A DNA stretch of 64,000 nucleotides from Rhodobacter sp. (GTDB taxonomy: Bacteria > Pseudomonadota > Alphaproteobacteria > Rhodobacterales > Rhodobacteraceae), in NCBI GenBank assembly GCA_027490955.1, contig JAIXXB010000021.1, forward strand, positions 1 through 64,000, read 5' to 3'. Each line of letters starts with the position of its first letter. The first letter of the stretch is position 1. The position numbers were made by a program, and so were the translations under genes. Below the pieces are notes generated by a model. The model worked only from the letters and a program-made list of their open reading frames with translations. It was not told the DNA's origin and did no database searches. Positions 44,118-52,402 of the stretch are shown piece by piece.

Positions 44118-47005
44118 TCCGCCGCTGCGATACGCCGTGAATAGGCCGCCTGCGCAGCATAATCTTTTTGCCATTCGGAAGGGCCATTTGATAGGCCAAC
44201 CTGAACAGCTGTTACCTTATATTCTGGGCAATTCGTGGCCCAATCTGAATAATCGGTCGTAATCACATTGGCCTGTGTGTCGGGGTGGTGGAAGGTGGTA
44301 TAGACCACACCCGGATTGACGCGGTCGGTGACCTTGGCGCGCAGGCTTGTCTCGCCCGCGCGTGAGGCAAGGCGCACATAATCGCCGTCTTTTATTCCGC
44401 GCACCTCTGCGTCATGGGGGTGAATCTCTAACAGATCTTCGGTGTGCCACGCCACATTGGCCGTGCGCCGCGTTTGTGCGCCCACGTTATACTGCGATAG
44501 GATGCGCCCCGTGGTCAGCAGCAGCGGGAAGCGCGGGCCAGTGCGTTCATCTGTGGCCACATATTCGGTATTGATGAACTTACCCTTGCCGCGCACAAAC
44601 CCATCCACATGCATCAGCGGCGTGCCTTCGGGGGCCGCTTCGTTACAAGGCCACTGCACCGAACCCAATTCCTCTAGCCGTTCATAGCTGACACCTGCAA
44701 AGCTGGGGGTAGTCATGGCAATTTCGTCCATGATTTGCGACGGGTGGGTATAGCCCCACGGCGCGCGCCCTGATTGTTTCAGCATGGCATTGGCCAGCAT
44801 TTGGGTCACTTCCCAATCGGCATAGCCATTGCGCGGGGCCATCACTTTGCGCACGCGGTTGATGCGGCGTTCGGCATTGGTAAAGGTGCCATCTTTTTCC
44901 AAAAAGGTAGAACCGGGAAGAAAGACATGCGCGTAATTGGCGGTTTCATTCAGGAAAAGATCATGCACGATCACGCAGTCCATTGCAGCAAGGCCAGCGG
45001 CGACATGCTTTGTGTCGGGGTCAGATTGCAGGATATCCTCGCCTTGGCAATAGAGGCCCTTGAACGTGCCTTCCACTGCGGCATCCAGCATATTGGGGAT
45101 GCGCAGGCCCGGTTCGTCATCAATCTGCACGCCCCAGACTTTTTGGAAAATCTCGCGCACGCCTTCGCCCTTGACATGGCGATAGCCCGGCAATTCATGG
45201 GGGAAGCTGCCCATATCACAGCTGCCCTGCACGTTATTTTGCCCGCGCAGTGGGTTCACACCCACGCCCGCGCGGCCCACATTGCCCGTCATCATCGCAA
45301 GGTTTGCAATGCCAATCACAGTGGTGGAGCCTTGCGAATGTTCAGTCACGCCCAGCCCGTAGTAAATCGCGCCATTGCCGCCTTTGGCATAAAGGCGGGC
45401 AGCGGCGCGCAATTCTTCGGCAGAAACGCCCGTCAGCAGGGCGGTGGATTCGGGGCTGTTTTCTGGCCGTGCGGCGAATTCCGCGTAGTTTTGGAATTCG
45501 TCCCAATCACAACGCTCGCGGATAAAGGCTTCGTCAAACAGACCTTCGGTAACGATGACATGGGCCAGTGCCGTGACCACAGCCACGTTTGTGCCAGGTG
45601 TCAGCGCCAGATGATGGGCGGCCTTGATATGCGGGCTTTGCACAATATCCGTGCGCCGCGGGTCGATCACAATCAGCTTGGCCCCCGCGCGCAGGCGTTT
45701 CTTTAGGCGGCTGGCAAAGACAGGGTGGCCATCGGTTGGGTTTGCCCCAATAACGATCACAACATCGGTATGTTCAACCGAATCAAAGTCTTGCGTGCCC
45801 GCGCTGGTGCCCAGCGTTTGGCCCAGCCCATAGCCCGTGGGTGAATGGCAGACGCGCGCGCAGGTATCTGTATTGTTGTTCATAAACACAGCGCGTGTCA
45901 GCTTTTGCACCAGATACGCCTCTTCGTTGGTGCAGCGGGACGATGTGATCACCCCCACCGAATGGCGGCCATGTTTGTCGATGATCCCTTGCATACGGGT
46001 CGCGGTAAACTCCATCGCCTCGGCCCAAGACACTTCGCGCCATGGGTCAGAGATATTCTCGCGGATCATAGGGTTCAGGATCCGATCTTGGTGGCTGGCA
46101 TAGCCATAGGCAAAGCGGCCCTTCACGCAAGAATGGCCGCGGTTTGCTTTGCCATGCTTATAGGGAACCATTCGCACCAATTCATCGCCACGCAGTTCGG
46201 CCTTAAACGAACAGCCCACGCCGCAATAGGCGCAGGTGGTGATCACGCTGCGCTCTGGCGTGCCGATGTCGATGATGGATTTTTCCTGCAAGGTTGCTGT
46301 GGGGCAGGCGGCCACGCAGGCCCCGCAAGACACGCAGTCAGATGTGAGTGCCGTATCGGTCTTTGCGCCAAAGGATACGCGGCTGTCAAAACCGCGCCCT
46401 TCGATGGTGAGGGCAAAGGTGCCCTGCACCTCTTCGCAGGCGCGCACACAGCGCGAGCAGACGATGCATTTCTGTGGATCATAGCTGAAATAGGGGTTGG
46501 AATCGTCGCGCGGAATATACTGCGCGTTCACTTGCCCGCTGGTGTCTTTGGCGCGGAAATGGGTTTGCACCGCCTCATATCGCACATCGCGCAGGCCCAC
46601 GGCCCCTGCCATATCTTGCAACTCGCAATCGCCATTCGCGCTGCAGGTCAGGCAGTCCAAAGGGTGATCGCTGATATACAACTCCATCACGCCGCGCCGC
46701 AGCTGTTTCAGTTTGGCGTTTTGCGTGGTTACTTTCAGCCCCGCTGCGACGGGCGTGGTGCAAGAGGCAGGCGTTCCATTGCGGCCTTCAATTTCCACAA
46801 GGCATAGGCGGCAAGAGCCAAAGGCATCAACCGAATCTGTGGCGCATAGCTTTGGCACAGAAATACCGATTTCCGCCGCCGCCCGCATGATCGAGGTGCC
46901 CTCGGGCACTGTCACGTCAAAGCCGTCAATCGTCAATGTGACCATTTGTTTAGATTTGGCCGCTGGGGTGCCATAATCACGGTCTGGAATGATGAAGTCT
47001 TTCAT
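44114..47005 (-). CDS. fdsA: NAD-dependent formate dehydrogenase alpha subunit
   Basis: A 963-residue molybdenum catalytic subunit oxidising formate to CO2 in the cytoplasm. N-terminal [2Fe-2S] ligands (CATDSVDAFGSCRLC) are followed by CLTCSANGDC, two 4Fe-4S sets (CIVCSRCVRAC and CVSCGACVAAC), and a third cluster CAYCGVGC. Then comes the Mo-bis-PGD domain, with the catalytic cysteine in ARVCHSPTGYG rather than selenocysteine. ATG 47005 is one base after the preceding stop. It forms the core complex with FdsB and FdsG. Confidence 0.96.
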   Translation of the reverse strand: MKDFIIPDRDYGTPAAKSKQMVTLTIDGFDVTVPEGTSIMRAAAEIGISVPKLCATDSVDAFGSCRLCLVEIEGRNGTPASCTTPVAAGLKVTTQNAKLKQLRRGVMELYISDHPLDCLTCSANGDCELQDMAGAVGLRDVRYEAVQTHFRAKDTSGQVNAQYIPRDDSNPYFSYDPQKCIVCSRCVRACEEVQGTFALTIEGRGFDSRVSFGAKTDTALTSDCVSCGACVAACPTATLQEKSIIDIGTPERSVITTCAYCGVGCSFKAELRGDELVRMVPYKHGKANRGHSCVKGRFAYGYASHQDRILNPMIRENISDPWREVSWAEAMEFTATRMQGIIDKHGRHSVGVITSSRCTNEEAYLVQKLTRAVFMNNNTDTCARVCHSPTGYGLGQTLGTSAGTQDFDSVEHTDVVIVIGANPTDGHPVFASRLKKRLRAGAKLIVIDPRRTDIVQSPHIKAAHHLALTPGTNVAVVTALAHVIVTEGLFDEAFIRERCDWDEFQNYAEFAARPENSPESTALLTGVSAEELRAAARLYAKGGNGAIYYGLGVTEHSQGSTTVIGIANLAMMTGNVGRAGVGVNPLRGQNNVQGSCDMGSFPHELPGYRHVKGEGVREIFQKVWGVQIDDEPGLRIPNMLDAAVEGTFKGLYCQGEDILQSDPDTKHVAAGLAAMDCVIVHDLFLNETANYAHVFLPGSTFLEKDGTFTNAERRINRVRKVMAPRNGYADWEVTQMLANAMLKQSGRAPWGYTHPSQIMDEIAMTTPSFAGVSYERLEELGSVQWPCNEAAPEGTPLMHVDGFVRGKGKFINTEYVATDERTGPRFPLLLTTGRILSQYNVGAQTRRTANVAWHTEDLLEIHPHDAEVRGIKDGDYVRLASRAGETSLRAKVTDRVNPGVVYTTFHHPDTQANVITTDYSDWATNCPEYKVTAVQVGLSNGPSEWQKDYAAQAAYSRRIAAAE

Positions 47006-47006
47006 C

Positions 47007-47243
47007 TTAAGCGCCTTTCTTTTTGGCAAGCTGATGGGCGACGATGGCATTGGCATGGCCGTGCCCCATGGCGTGATTGTCTTTCAAATGGGCGACGATC
47101 TGCATATGTGGCTGCTCTAACATTGGGGCGATGACATCGAACCAATGCTGCATCGGCTGGCCGTATTTCTTCTCGATAGAAGGAAAGTAAGAGGCCGGCC
47201 CCTTTACGCCTTCGGTGGCGGCCTTGGTGGTGGACTGGGTCAT
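47007..47243 (-). CDS. DUF4287-like small protein inside the formate dehydrogenase operon
   Basis: A 78-residue protein with SYFPSIEKKYGQPMQHWFDVI and HAMGHGHANAIVAHQL, matching the DUF4287 pattern. It has no cofactor motif. ATG 47243 overlaps the fdsB TGA, and fdsA starts one base after its stop, so it must be co-translated. The canonical fdsGBACD order has no gene here. A role in assembly or DNA binding is possible but unknown. Confidence 0.75.
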   Translation of the reverse strand: MTQSTTKAATEGVKGPASYFPSIEKKYGQPMQHWFDVIAPMLEQPHMQIVAHLKDNHAMGHGHANAIVAHQLAKKKGA

Positions 47244-48766
47244 TCAGCGGCCTCTTTGACCCGCGCAAAATCGGCGGGGAAGTGGTTGAGCGCGGACAGA
47301 ACGGGATAGGGCGTGAACCCGCCCAAGGCGCACAGCGAGCCTGATTTCATCGTGGCGCACAGATCGGTCAGTAGCGGGATGGCGGCGGCGTCGCCCTTGG
47401 CAATGCGGTCGACAGTTTCCACGCCGCGCACCGCACCAATGCGGCAGGGCGTGCATTTGCCGCAGGATTCGATGGCGCAGAATTCCATCGCAAAGCGGGC
47501 CTGCGCCAGCATATCTGCGCTATCGTCAAAAATCGTCAGACCCGCATGGCCAATCAGACCTTCTTTGCCAGCGAATTCTTCGTATCCAAAGGGCGTATCG
47601 AACAGCGCGCGCGGGAAATAGGCCCCCAGAGGCCCGCCCACCTGCACCGCCTTTACAGGCCGCCCCGTTGCCGTGCCGCCCGCAATATCGTCTACGATTT
47701 GCCCCAAGGTCAGGCCAAAGCCCACCTCATACAAGCCGCCATATTTCACATTGCCCGCAATTTGCAGCGGGATCGTGCCGCGCGAACGCCCCAGCCCGAT
47801 GGCGGCATAATGCGCAGCACCTTTCGCCATAATCACAGGGATCGAGGCCAGCGAGATGACGTTATTAACCACTGTGGGCTGGCCCATAAACCCTTGCAAC
47901 GCGGGCAAAGGCGGCTTGGCGCGCACCACGCCGCGCTTGCCCTCTAGGCTGTTCAATAGGCTGGTCTCTTCGCCGCAGACGTAGGCACCCGCGCCGACGC
48001 GAATTTCAATATCAAAGGCAGGGCCACGCCCCATAACGCTGGCCCCAAGAACGCCCTTTGCCCGCGCCAGCACCACGGCCTTTTCCATAACGTCAATGGC
48101 GATGGGATATTCGGAACGAATGTACACAAACCCCTTGGTCGCCCCAGTGGCCAGCCCTGCAATCACCATGCCTTCGATCAGGGTCAGCGGGTCGCCTTCC
48201 ATCAGCATTCGGTCAGCAAAGGTGGCGCTGTCACCTTCGTCCGCGTTGCAGACGATGTATTTCTGCGCGGCTTTGGCATCTGCCACAGTTTTCCATTTGA
48301 TTCCCGTGGGAAAGCCAGCCCCACCGCGCCCGCGCAGGCCCGATGCGGTGACTTCGGCAACGATATCGCCGCTGGCCATATCCAGCGCACGTGCCAGCCC
48401 AGCAAAGCCGCCATGCTCGGTATAGTCACTGAAATTCAACGGGTCGATCACGCCGCAGCGTGCAAAGGTCAGCCGAGTTTGCCCCGCCATCCAAGGCAGC
48501 GCATCGATCAGGCCCACCGCTTTGGGATGCTGCGACAAATCACCAAAAAGCGCGGGCACATCCGCCACGTTGCAGGGGCCAAATCCCATGCGGCCTGTGG
48601 ATGTTTCCACCTCGACCAAGGGTTCCAGCCAGACCATGCCGCGCGATCCGTTGCGGATAAGTTCAATCTGAACACCCATTTTGGATGCATAGGCCAAAAT
48701 TGCCTGTGCCACATCATCCGCGCCCAATGCAACGGCCACGCTATCTAGGGGAAGGTAAATTTTCAT
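47240..48766 (-). CDS. fdsB: NAD-dependent formate dehydrogenase beta subunit
   Basis: A 508-residue NADH- and FMN-binding subunit like complex I NuoF. FMN/NADH-binding GRGGAGFPTGIKWK lies near residue 155, GAGAYVCGEETSLLN near 270, and the 4Fe-4S ligands are in ESCGKCTPCRIG (near 435). The first ~120 residues form a thioredoxin-like extension found in Fds/Hox-type enzymes. ATG 48766 overlaps the fdsG TGA. Confidence 0.95.
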   Translation of the reverse strand: MKIYLPLDSVAVALGADDVAQAILAYASKMGVQIELIRNGSRGMVWLEPLVEVETSTGRMGFGPCNVADVPALFGDLSQHPKAVGLIDALPWMAGQTRLTFARCGVIDPLNFSDYTEHGGFAGLARALDMASGDIVAEVTASGLRGRGGAGFPTGIKWKTVADAKAAQKYIVCNADEGDSATFADRMLMEGDPLTLIEGMVIAGLATGATKGFVYIRSEYPIAIDVMEKAVVLARAKGVLGASVMGRGPAFDIEIRVGAGAYVCGEETSLLNSLEGKRGVVRAKPPLPALQGFMGQPTVVNNVISLASIPVIMAKGAAHYAAIGLGRSRGTIPLQIAGNVKYGGLYEVGFGLTLGQIVDDIAGGTATGRPVKAVQVGGPLGAYFPRALFDTPFGYEEFAGKEGLIGHAGLTIFDDSADMLAQARFAMEFCAIESCGKCTPCRIGAVRGVETVDRIAKGDAAAIPLLTDLCATMKSGSLCALGGFTPYPVLSALNHFPADFARVKEAAE

Positions 48767-49230
48767 GCCAAATCCCCCAAAATCGTGTCCAGTTTTGCGT
48801 TATCTAAACGCGCAGTCAGTTTTCCGTCGATCATCGCTGCGGGGCCGCAGGCGCAGAGGCCAAGGCAAAACACCGGCTCCAAGGTTACGGCCCCATCTGG
48901 CGTGGTTTCATGCCAATCCACCCCCAGTTTTGCGCGGGCATGGGCCGAGAGGCTGTCTGCACCCATGGCTTGGCAGGCTTCGGCGCGGCATAGCTTCACC
49001 ACATGGCGGCCTGCAGGGGCCTCGCGGAAATCATGGTAGAAGGACACCACGCCATGCACCTCGGCGCGGCTGATATTCAAGGCGCGGGCGATTTGCGGCA
49101 GGCTTTCTTGGGGGACATAACCAAATTCGGCCTGAATATCATGCAAGATCGGCAGCAAAGCCCCCTCGCGCCCCGAATGTGCGGCCAAAATCTCGTCTGT
49201 GCGGGAAGTAAGGGTGGCAGTGTCCAGCAT
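48763..49230 (-). CDS. fdsG: NAD-dependent formate dehydrogenase gamma subunit
   Basis: A 155-residue NuoE-like subunit with one [2Fe-2S] cluster. Ligands are in KLCRAEACQAMG and VFCLGLCACGPA. It passes electrons between FdsB and FdsA. It is the first gene of the operon fdsG-fdsB-DUF4287-fdsA-fdhD-fdsD, all overlapping or nearly so. The 87 bases upstream hold two palindromes that may be LysR targets. Confidence 0.94.
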   Translation of the reverse strand: MLDTATLTSRTDEILAAHSGREGALLPILHDIQAEFGYVPQESLPQIARALNISRAEVHGVVSFYHDFREAPAGRHVVKLCRAEACQAMGADSLSAHARAKLGVDWHETTPDGAVTLEPVFCLGLCACGPAAMIDGKLTARLDNAKLDTILGDLA

Positions 49231-49266
49231 GGGGCCCTCAAAAATCGTTTTCCATGGCCTAGCGGT

Positions 49267-49319
49267 TTTGATCGGAAAATCAATATCGATTATCCGTGAA
49301 GCGATAGGCTGCGCCTATC
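49267..49319. promoter_or_regulatory. Candidate LysR operator before fdsG
   Basis: Two inverted repeats lie between the LysR gene and fdsG. GATAGGC/GCCTATC (49303-49309 and 49313-49319) has a 3-base spacer. TTGAT/ATCAA (about 49268-49283) has a 6-base spacer. Their place upstream of the fds operon and beside its LysR gene suggests operator function. The assignment is tentative. Confidence 0.4.
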
Positions 49320-50202
49320 AATCCTTAAACTTTGCTGCCGCATCAATCAGCGCCTGCAAGACGGGGGTCTGCGGGTCGATCTTGGCGGTGATCAGACCCA
49401 CCAAATGTTCGGCCTCGGGTTGGATGATGGGGATAGATACCATCCCTGTTCCAGACAGCATATCGGCCAGTTTCTTTGGCACGATCGATGCCCAAGCACC
49501 TGTTTTGATGTGAGAAATCAGCGCGATGGTAGAATTGCTTTCCACCATCGCCCCCGTCTGGCCTGCCATGCCCGCCTCGGCCAGATGTTGGTTGACGATG
49601 CGGCGGTTCTGCATGTCAGCCGTCAGCAGGCACAGGGGCTGGGCTGCGACCTCGGCCCAAGTGACGGCGGGCTTGTGCGAAAGGGGCGCATCGGGGCTGC
49701 ATAAAAACCGATAGAATTCCGTGTATAGCGGCACTTGGGCCACGCGCCCCAAGGGTTCGTTGTCCAAATAGGTGATGCCCGCGTCTAATTCCAACGTGTC
49801 GATCCCTGCCAGAATCTCTGCCGAGGTGCGCGATAGAATCGTCACGCGCATATTGGGGTGGCGTGCGATGAAAGGGGCGGTCAATTCGGCCACCATTGGC
49901 AAGGCCGTTGGAATAACCCCGATGCGCAAATTGCCAGACAGGCCCGAATGCACGCTGCGCATTTCGGCCTTTAGCGCGCGCATGTCGCCCACAATGCGCC
50001 GCGCCCAATCCAGCACCCGCGCGCCTTCGGGGGTCAGGCCCATAAAACGCGAACCCCGATGCACCAATTGTACGCCAAGCTGATCTTCCAATTGCCGAAT
50101 GGCCGAGGAAAGCGATGGCTGCGTGACCCCGCAGGCCAGCGCCGCACGCCCAAAATGGCGTTCCGCGGCCAAGGCAAGGAACATTTCCAGCTTTTCAATC
50201 AT
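49318..50202 (-). CDS. LysR-family transcriptional regulator, probable fds activator
   Basis: A 294-residue LysR regulator. The N-terminal helix-turn-helix is at about residues 18-37 (FGRAALACGVTQPSLSSAIR), followed by the usual linker and an effector domain with periplasmic-binding fold. ATG 50202 gives the standard start MIEKLEMFLAL. It is directly upstream of fdsG on the same strand, so control of the formate dehydrogenase operon is likely, by formate or a related acid. Confidence 0.88.
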   Translation of the reverse strand: MIEKLEMFLALAAERHFGRAALACGVTQPSLSSAIRQLEDQLGVQLVHRGSRFMGLTPEGARVLDWARRIVGDMRALKAEMRSVHSGLSGNLRIGVIPTALPMVAELTAPFIARHPNMRVTILSRTSAEILAGIDTLELDAGITYLDNEPLGRVAQVPLYTEFYRFLCSPDAPLSHKPAVTWAEVAAQPLCLLTADMQNRRIVNQHLAEAGMAGQTGAMVESNSTIALISHIKTGAWASIVPKKLADMLSGTGMVSIPIIQPEAEHLVGLITAKIDPQTPVLQALIDAAAKFKD

Positions 50203-50333
50203 GCCGTAATGCTGGCGCGAAAACCCCGCCCGCGCAAGGGCAGGGGCGGGGCTGGCCATAGCCTTGGGGATATTTTTGCCAAAGTGACGCCTTCAGCGTT
50301 GTTTTGCCAAGGGCGGCGGACTAGGTATAGCGC

Positions 50334-51122
50334 ATGAAGCGCTTTATCCCCTTTGTTCCAAAGCCGCCACTTGTGCCTGTGATCCGCCTGAGCGGGGCCA
50401 TTGGTATGGGGCGTGGCGGGTTGTCTGATGCGGGGCTTGCCCCTGTGATTGACAAGGCCTTTGCGATAAAGCCCGCCGCCGTGGCCTTGGTGATAAACTC
50501 GCCAGGCGGCTCGGCGGTGCAGTCCAGCCTGATCGCCGCGCGCATCAGGCGCTTGGCGGATGAAAAGGGCGTGGCTGTGCATGCCTTTGTCGAAGATATT
50601 GCCGCATCTGGCGGCTATTGGCTGGCCTGCGCGGGCGATGATATTTGGGTGGATGACAGTTCTATCCTTGGTTCGATCGGGGTGATTTTTGCCTCTTTCG
50701 GGTTTACCGAAATCATGGCGCGTCAAGGGATCGAGCGTCGGGTTGTCACGGCTGGCAAATCGAAAAGTTTTGCCGACCCGTTCTTGCCGCAAAAACCCAG
50801 CGATGTTGCGCGTCTGAAAGCCCTGCAAGAGCCGATCCATGCGGCCTTTATCGCGCATGTAAAGGCGCGGCGCGGCGCGCGATTGGCCGATGCGGATCTG
50901 TTCAATGCCGATGTTTGGGTGGGCCAAGGCGCAGTTGATCTTGGCCTTGCCGATGGGGTGGCTCATCTGATCCCCAAACTGAAATCGCTGTATGGGGATA
51001 AGGTGCGCTTGCGGCCTATGGGCCAGCGCCGTGGCCTGTTGTCGCGCTTTGGGCTTGATCTGGGCGATGCGCTGCTGGGCAAGATCGAAGAACGCGCGCT
51101 GCTATCGCGGTTTGGTCTGTAG
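50334..51122 (+). CDS. S49-family (SppA-like) peptidase
   Basis: A 262-residue serine peptidase of the signal-peptide-peptidase family. NSPGGSAV forms the oxyanion region, the nucleophile serine lies in IAASGGYWLACAGD (near residue 98), and the catalytic lysine in VTAGKSKSFADP (near 145). No signal anchor is visible, so it is probably a cytoplasmic or peripheral enzyme. The last 30 residues repeat LLSRFGL twice. It is divergent from the LysR gene; a small membrane peptide gene starts after one base. Confidence 0.85.
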   Translation: MKRFIPFVPKPPLVPVIRLSGAIGMGRGGLSDAGLAPVIDKAFAIKPAAVALVINSPGGSAVQSSLIAARIRRLADEKGVAVHAFVEDIAASGGYWLACAGDDIWVDDSSILGSIGVIFASFGFTEIMARQGIERRVVTAGKSKSFADPFLPQKPSDVARLKALQEPIHAAFIAHVKARRGARLADADLFNADVWVGQGAVDLGLADGVAHLIPKLKSLYGDKVRLRPMGQRRGLLSRFGLDLGDALLGKIEERALLSRFGL

Positions 51123-51123
51123 C

Positions 51124-51315
51124 ATGGTCAAGGCCATTTTGTTTTTTCTTCTGGTGATGGTCATCATCGCGATGATCGGCCGCGCCATTACCCGCGCGAG
51201 TTGTGGCAGAATTAATCCACTTGGGGTTGCAAAATTGCGCACCTGCCCGCAATGTGGGCGCAAAGATTTTGCGGCGATTCTGGGCCGCAAAAGCTGTGGG
51301 TGCGAGAAAAGATAA
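51124..51315 (+). CDS. Small membrane protein with zinc-ribbon tail
   Basis: A 63-residue peptide with a transmembrane helix at residues ~4-19 (AILFFLLVMVIIAMIG) and a C-terminal CPQCG and CGC that could bind one zinc ion. It starts one base after the S49 peptidase stop, and its stop overlaps the next ATG (TAATG). Position argues it is translated with both neighbours. It may be a membrane partner of the peptidase; no family was recognised. Confidence 0.65.
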   Translation: MVKAILFFLLVMVIIAMIGRAITRASCGRINPLGVAKLRTCPQCGRKDFAAILGRKSCGCEKR

Positions 51316-52091
51316 TGAGGGCATTGGTAACTGGCGCAGGGCGACGTTTGGGCCGCGATATGGCCCTGTATTTGGCCGCGCGCGGATATGATCTGGCCTT
51401 GCACTACGCATCTTCGCGCGGCGAGGCAGAGGCCCTTGCCAAAGAGATTCGCGATATGGGCCGCAAGGTGGTGGCCCTGCGCGCCGACCTTTTGGTCGAA
51501 AGCCAAGTCGAAAAACTGGTGGCAACGGCGGCGCAGGGGCTGGGCGAGCCTTTGACTGTGCTGATCAACAATGCCTCGATTTTTGAACATGACAGTTTTG
51601 AAACTGTCACCCGCAAATCATGGGATCGCCATATTGAAAGCAATCTGCGCGCGCCCTTTGTCCTAAGCCAAGCCTTTGCCGCCCAAGCGCCCAAGGCTAA
51701 GCCAGACGAGGCAGGCGAGCCTTTGGCCCAAGCCGTGATCATCAATATGATCGATCAAAGGGTGCACAAACTGACCCCTGAACATTTCAGCTATACCATT
51801 GCCAAAATGGGTCTTTGGGCGATGACGCGCACTGCGGCCCAAGCGCTTGCACCCCATGTGCGGGTTAATGGCATTGGCCCCGGCCCAACGCTGCAAGGCG
51901 CGCGGCAGACCCCTGAATTGTTTGCCAAACAGCGACAATCTACCCTTTTGCAGCGTGGTGCAAATCCAAAGGACATCACCGCTGCTTTGGGATATTTGCT
52001 GGATTCGCCTTCGGTCACAGGGCAGATGATTGCGGTAGATGGGGGGCAGCATTTGGCATGGCAGACCCCCGATGTTATGGGCACAGAATAG
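51315..52091 (+). CDS. SDR-family oxidoreductase, pteridine-reductase-like
   Basis: A 258-residue short-chain dehydrogenase. TGAGRRLGRDMA at residues ~7-18 resembles the TGxxxxxG of FolM/pteridine reductases, with NNASIFEH near 90. The catalytic set is in INMIDQR and YTIAKMGLW (near 158). NADPH use is likely. The substrate is unproven; dihydropteridine is a guess from the motif. It overlaps the zinc-ribbon gene. A 311-bp AT-rich region precedes uvrC. Confidence 0.82.
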   Translation: MRALVTGAGRRLGRDMALYLAARGYDLALHYASSRGEAEALAKEIRDMGRKVVALRADLLVESQVEKLVATAAQGLGEPLTVLINNASIFEHDSFETVTRKSWDRHIESNLRAPFVLSQAFAAQAPKAKPDEAGEPLAQAVIINMIDQRVHKLTPEHFSYTIAKMGLWAMTRTAAQALAPHVRVNGIGPGPTLQGARQTPELFAKQRQSTLLQRGANPKDITAALGYLLDSPSVTGQMIAVDGGQHLAWQTPDVMGTE

Positions 52092-52402
52092 GCCTTTGCG
52101 CCGCAGGTGTCGCAAGTTGTCCACTTTTGCTGGCCCAGTTACAGAAACTTCACAAAAGCCATGCAAAATCAGTGCGTTGCACGGCAGATGATTATTTTCA
52201 TGATATATTTCAGTTACTTAATAAACTGCCTAAAAAATAGGCAAACCAATCAGGGGCCTAGAAAACAAGGCATTTTTGCTGCAAGATAAAGTTTCTCCGC
52301 AGAGTTATCCACAGAATGCGTGGATAGCTTTATGCTTGAAATTCATCCGCCGTCAGTGCAGCCAAACACCCGAATCAACCTAAGCGAGAGTTCCCGCGTA
52401 TA
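52092..52402. other. AT-rich intergenic region with DnaA-like boxes before uvrC
   Basis: 311 bases with no gene. It is clearly AT-richer than its surroundings between about 52150 and 52300. It holds a perfect hairpin TGCCTA/TAGGCA with a 5-A loop (52227-52232 and 52238-52243) and a DnaA-box pair at 52305-52326. It might carry the uvrC promoter, a small RNA or a DnaA-binding site. No function is proven. Confidence 0.5.
52305..52326. promoter_or_regulatory. DnaA-box-like inverted pair before uvrC
   Basis: A perfect DnaA box TTATCCACA (52305-52313) faces GCGTGGATA (52318-52326). The inverted arms TATCCAC/GTGGATA are perfect over seven bases with a 7-base spacer, close to the design of the pair before tamA. 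Confidence 0.5.

Noticed and set aside
49268..49283. FNR-type box before fdsG
   Set aside because: TTGAT and ATCAA are separated by six bases, not the four of the FNR consensus.
52092..52402. Chromosomal replication origin (oriC)
   Set aside because: Only one perfect DnaA box and one partial box are present, with no box cluster and no origin-linked genes such as parA, parB or hemE nearby. I keep it only as a candidate DnaA-binding site.
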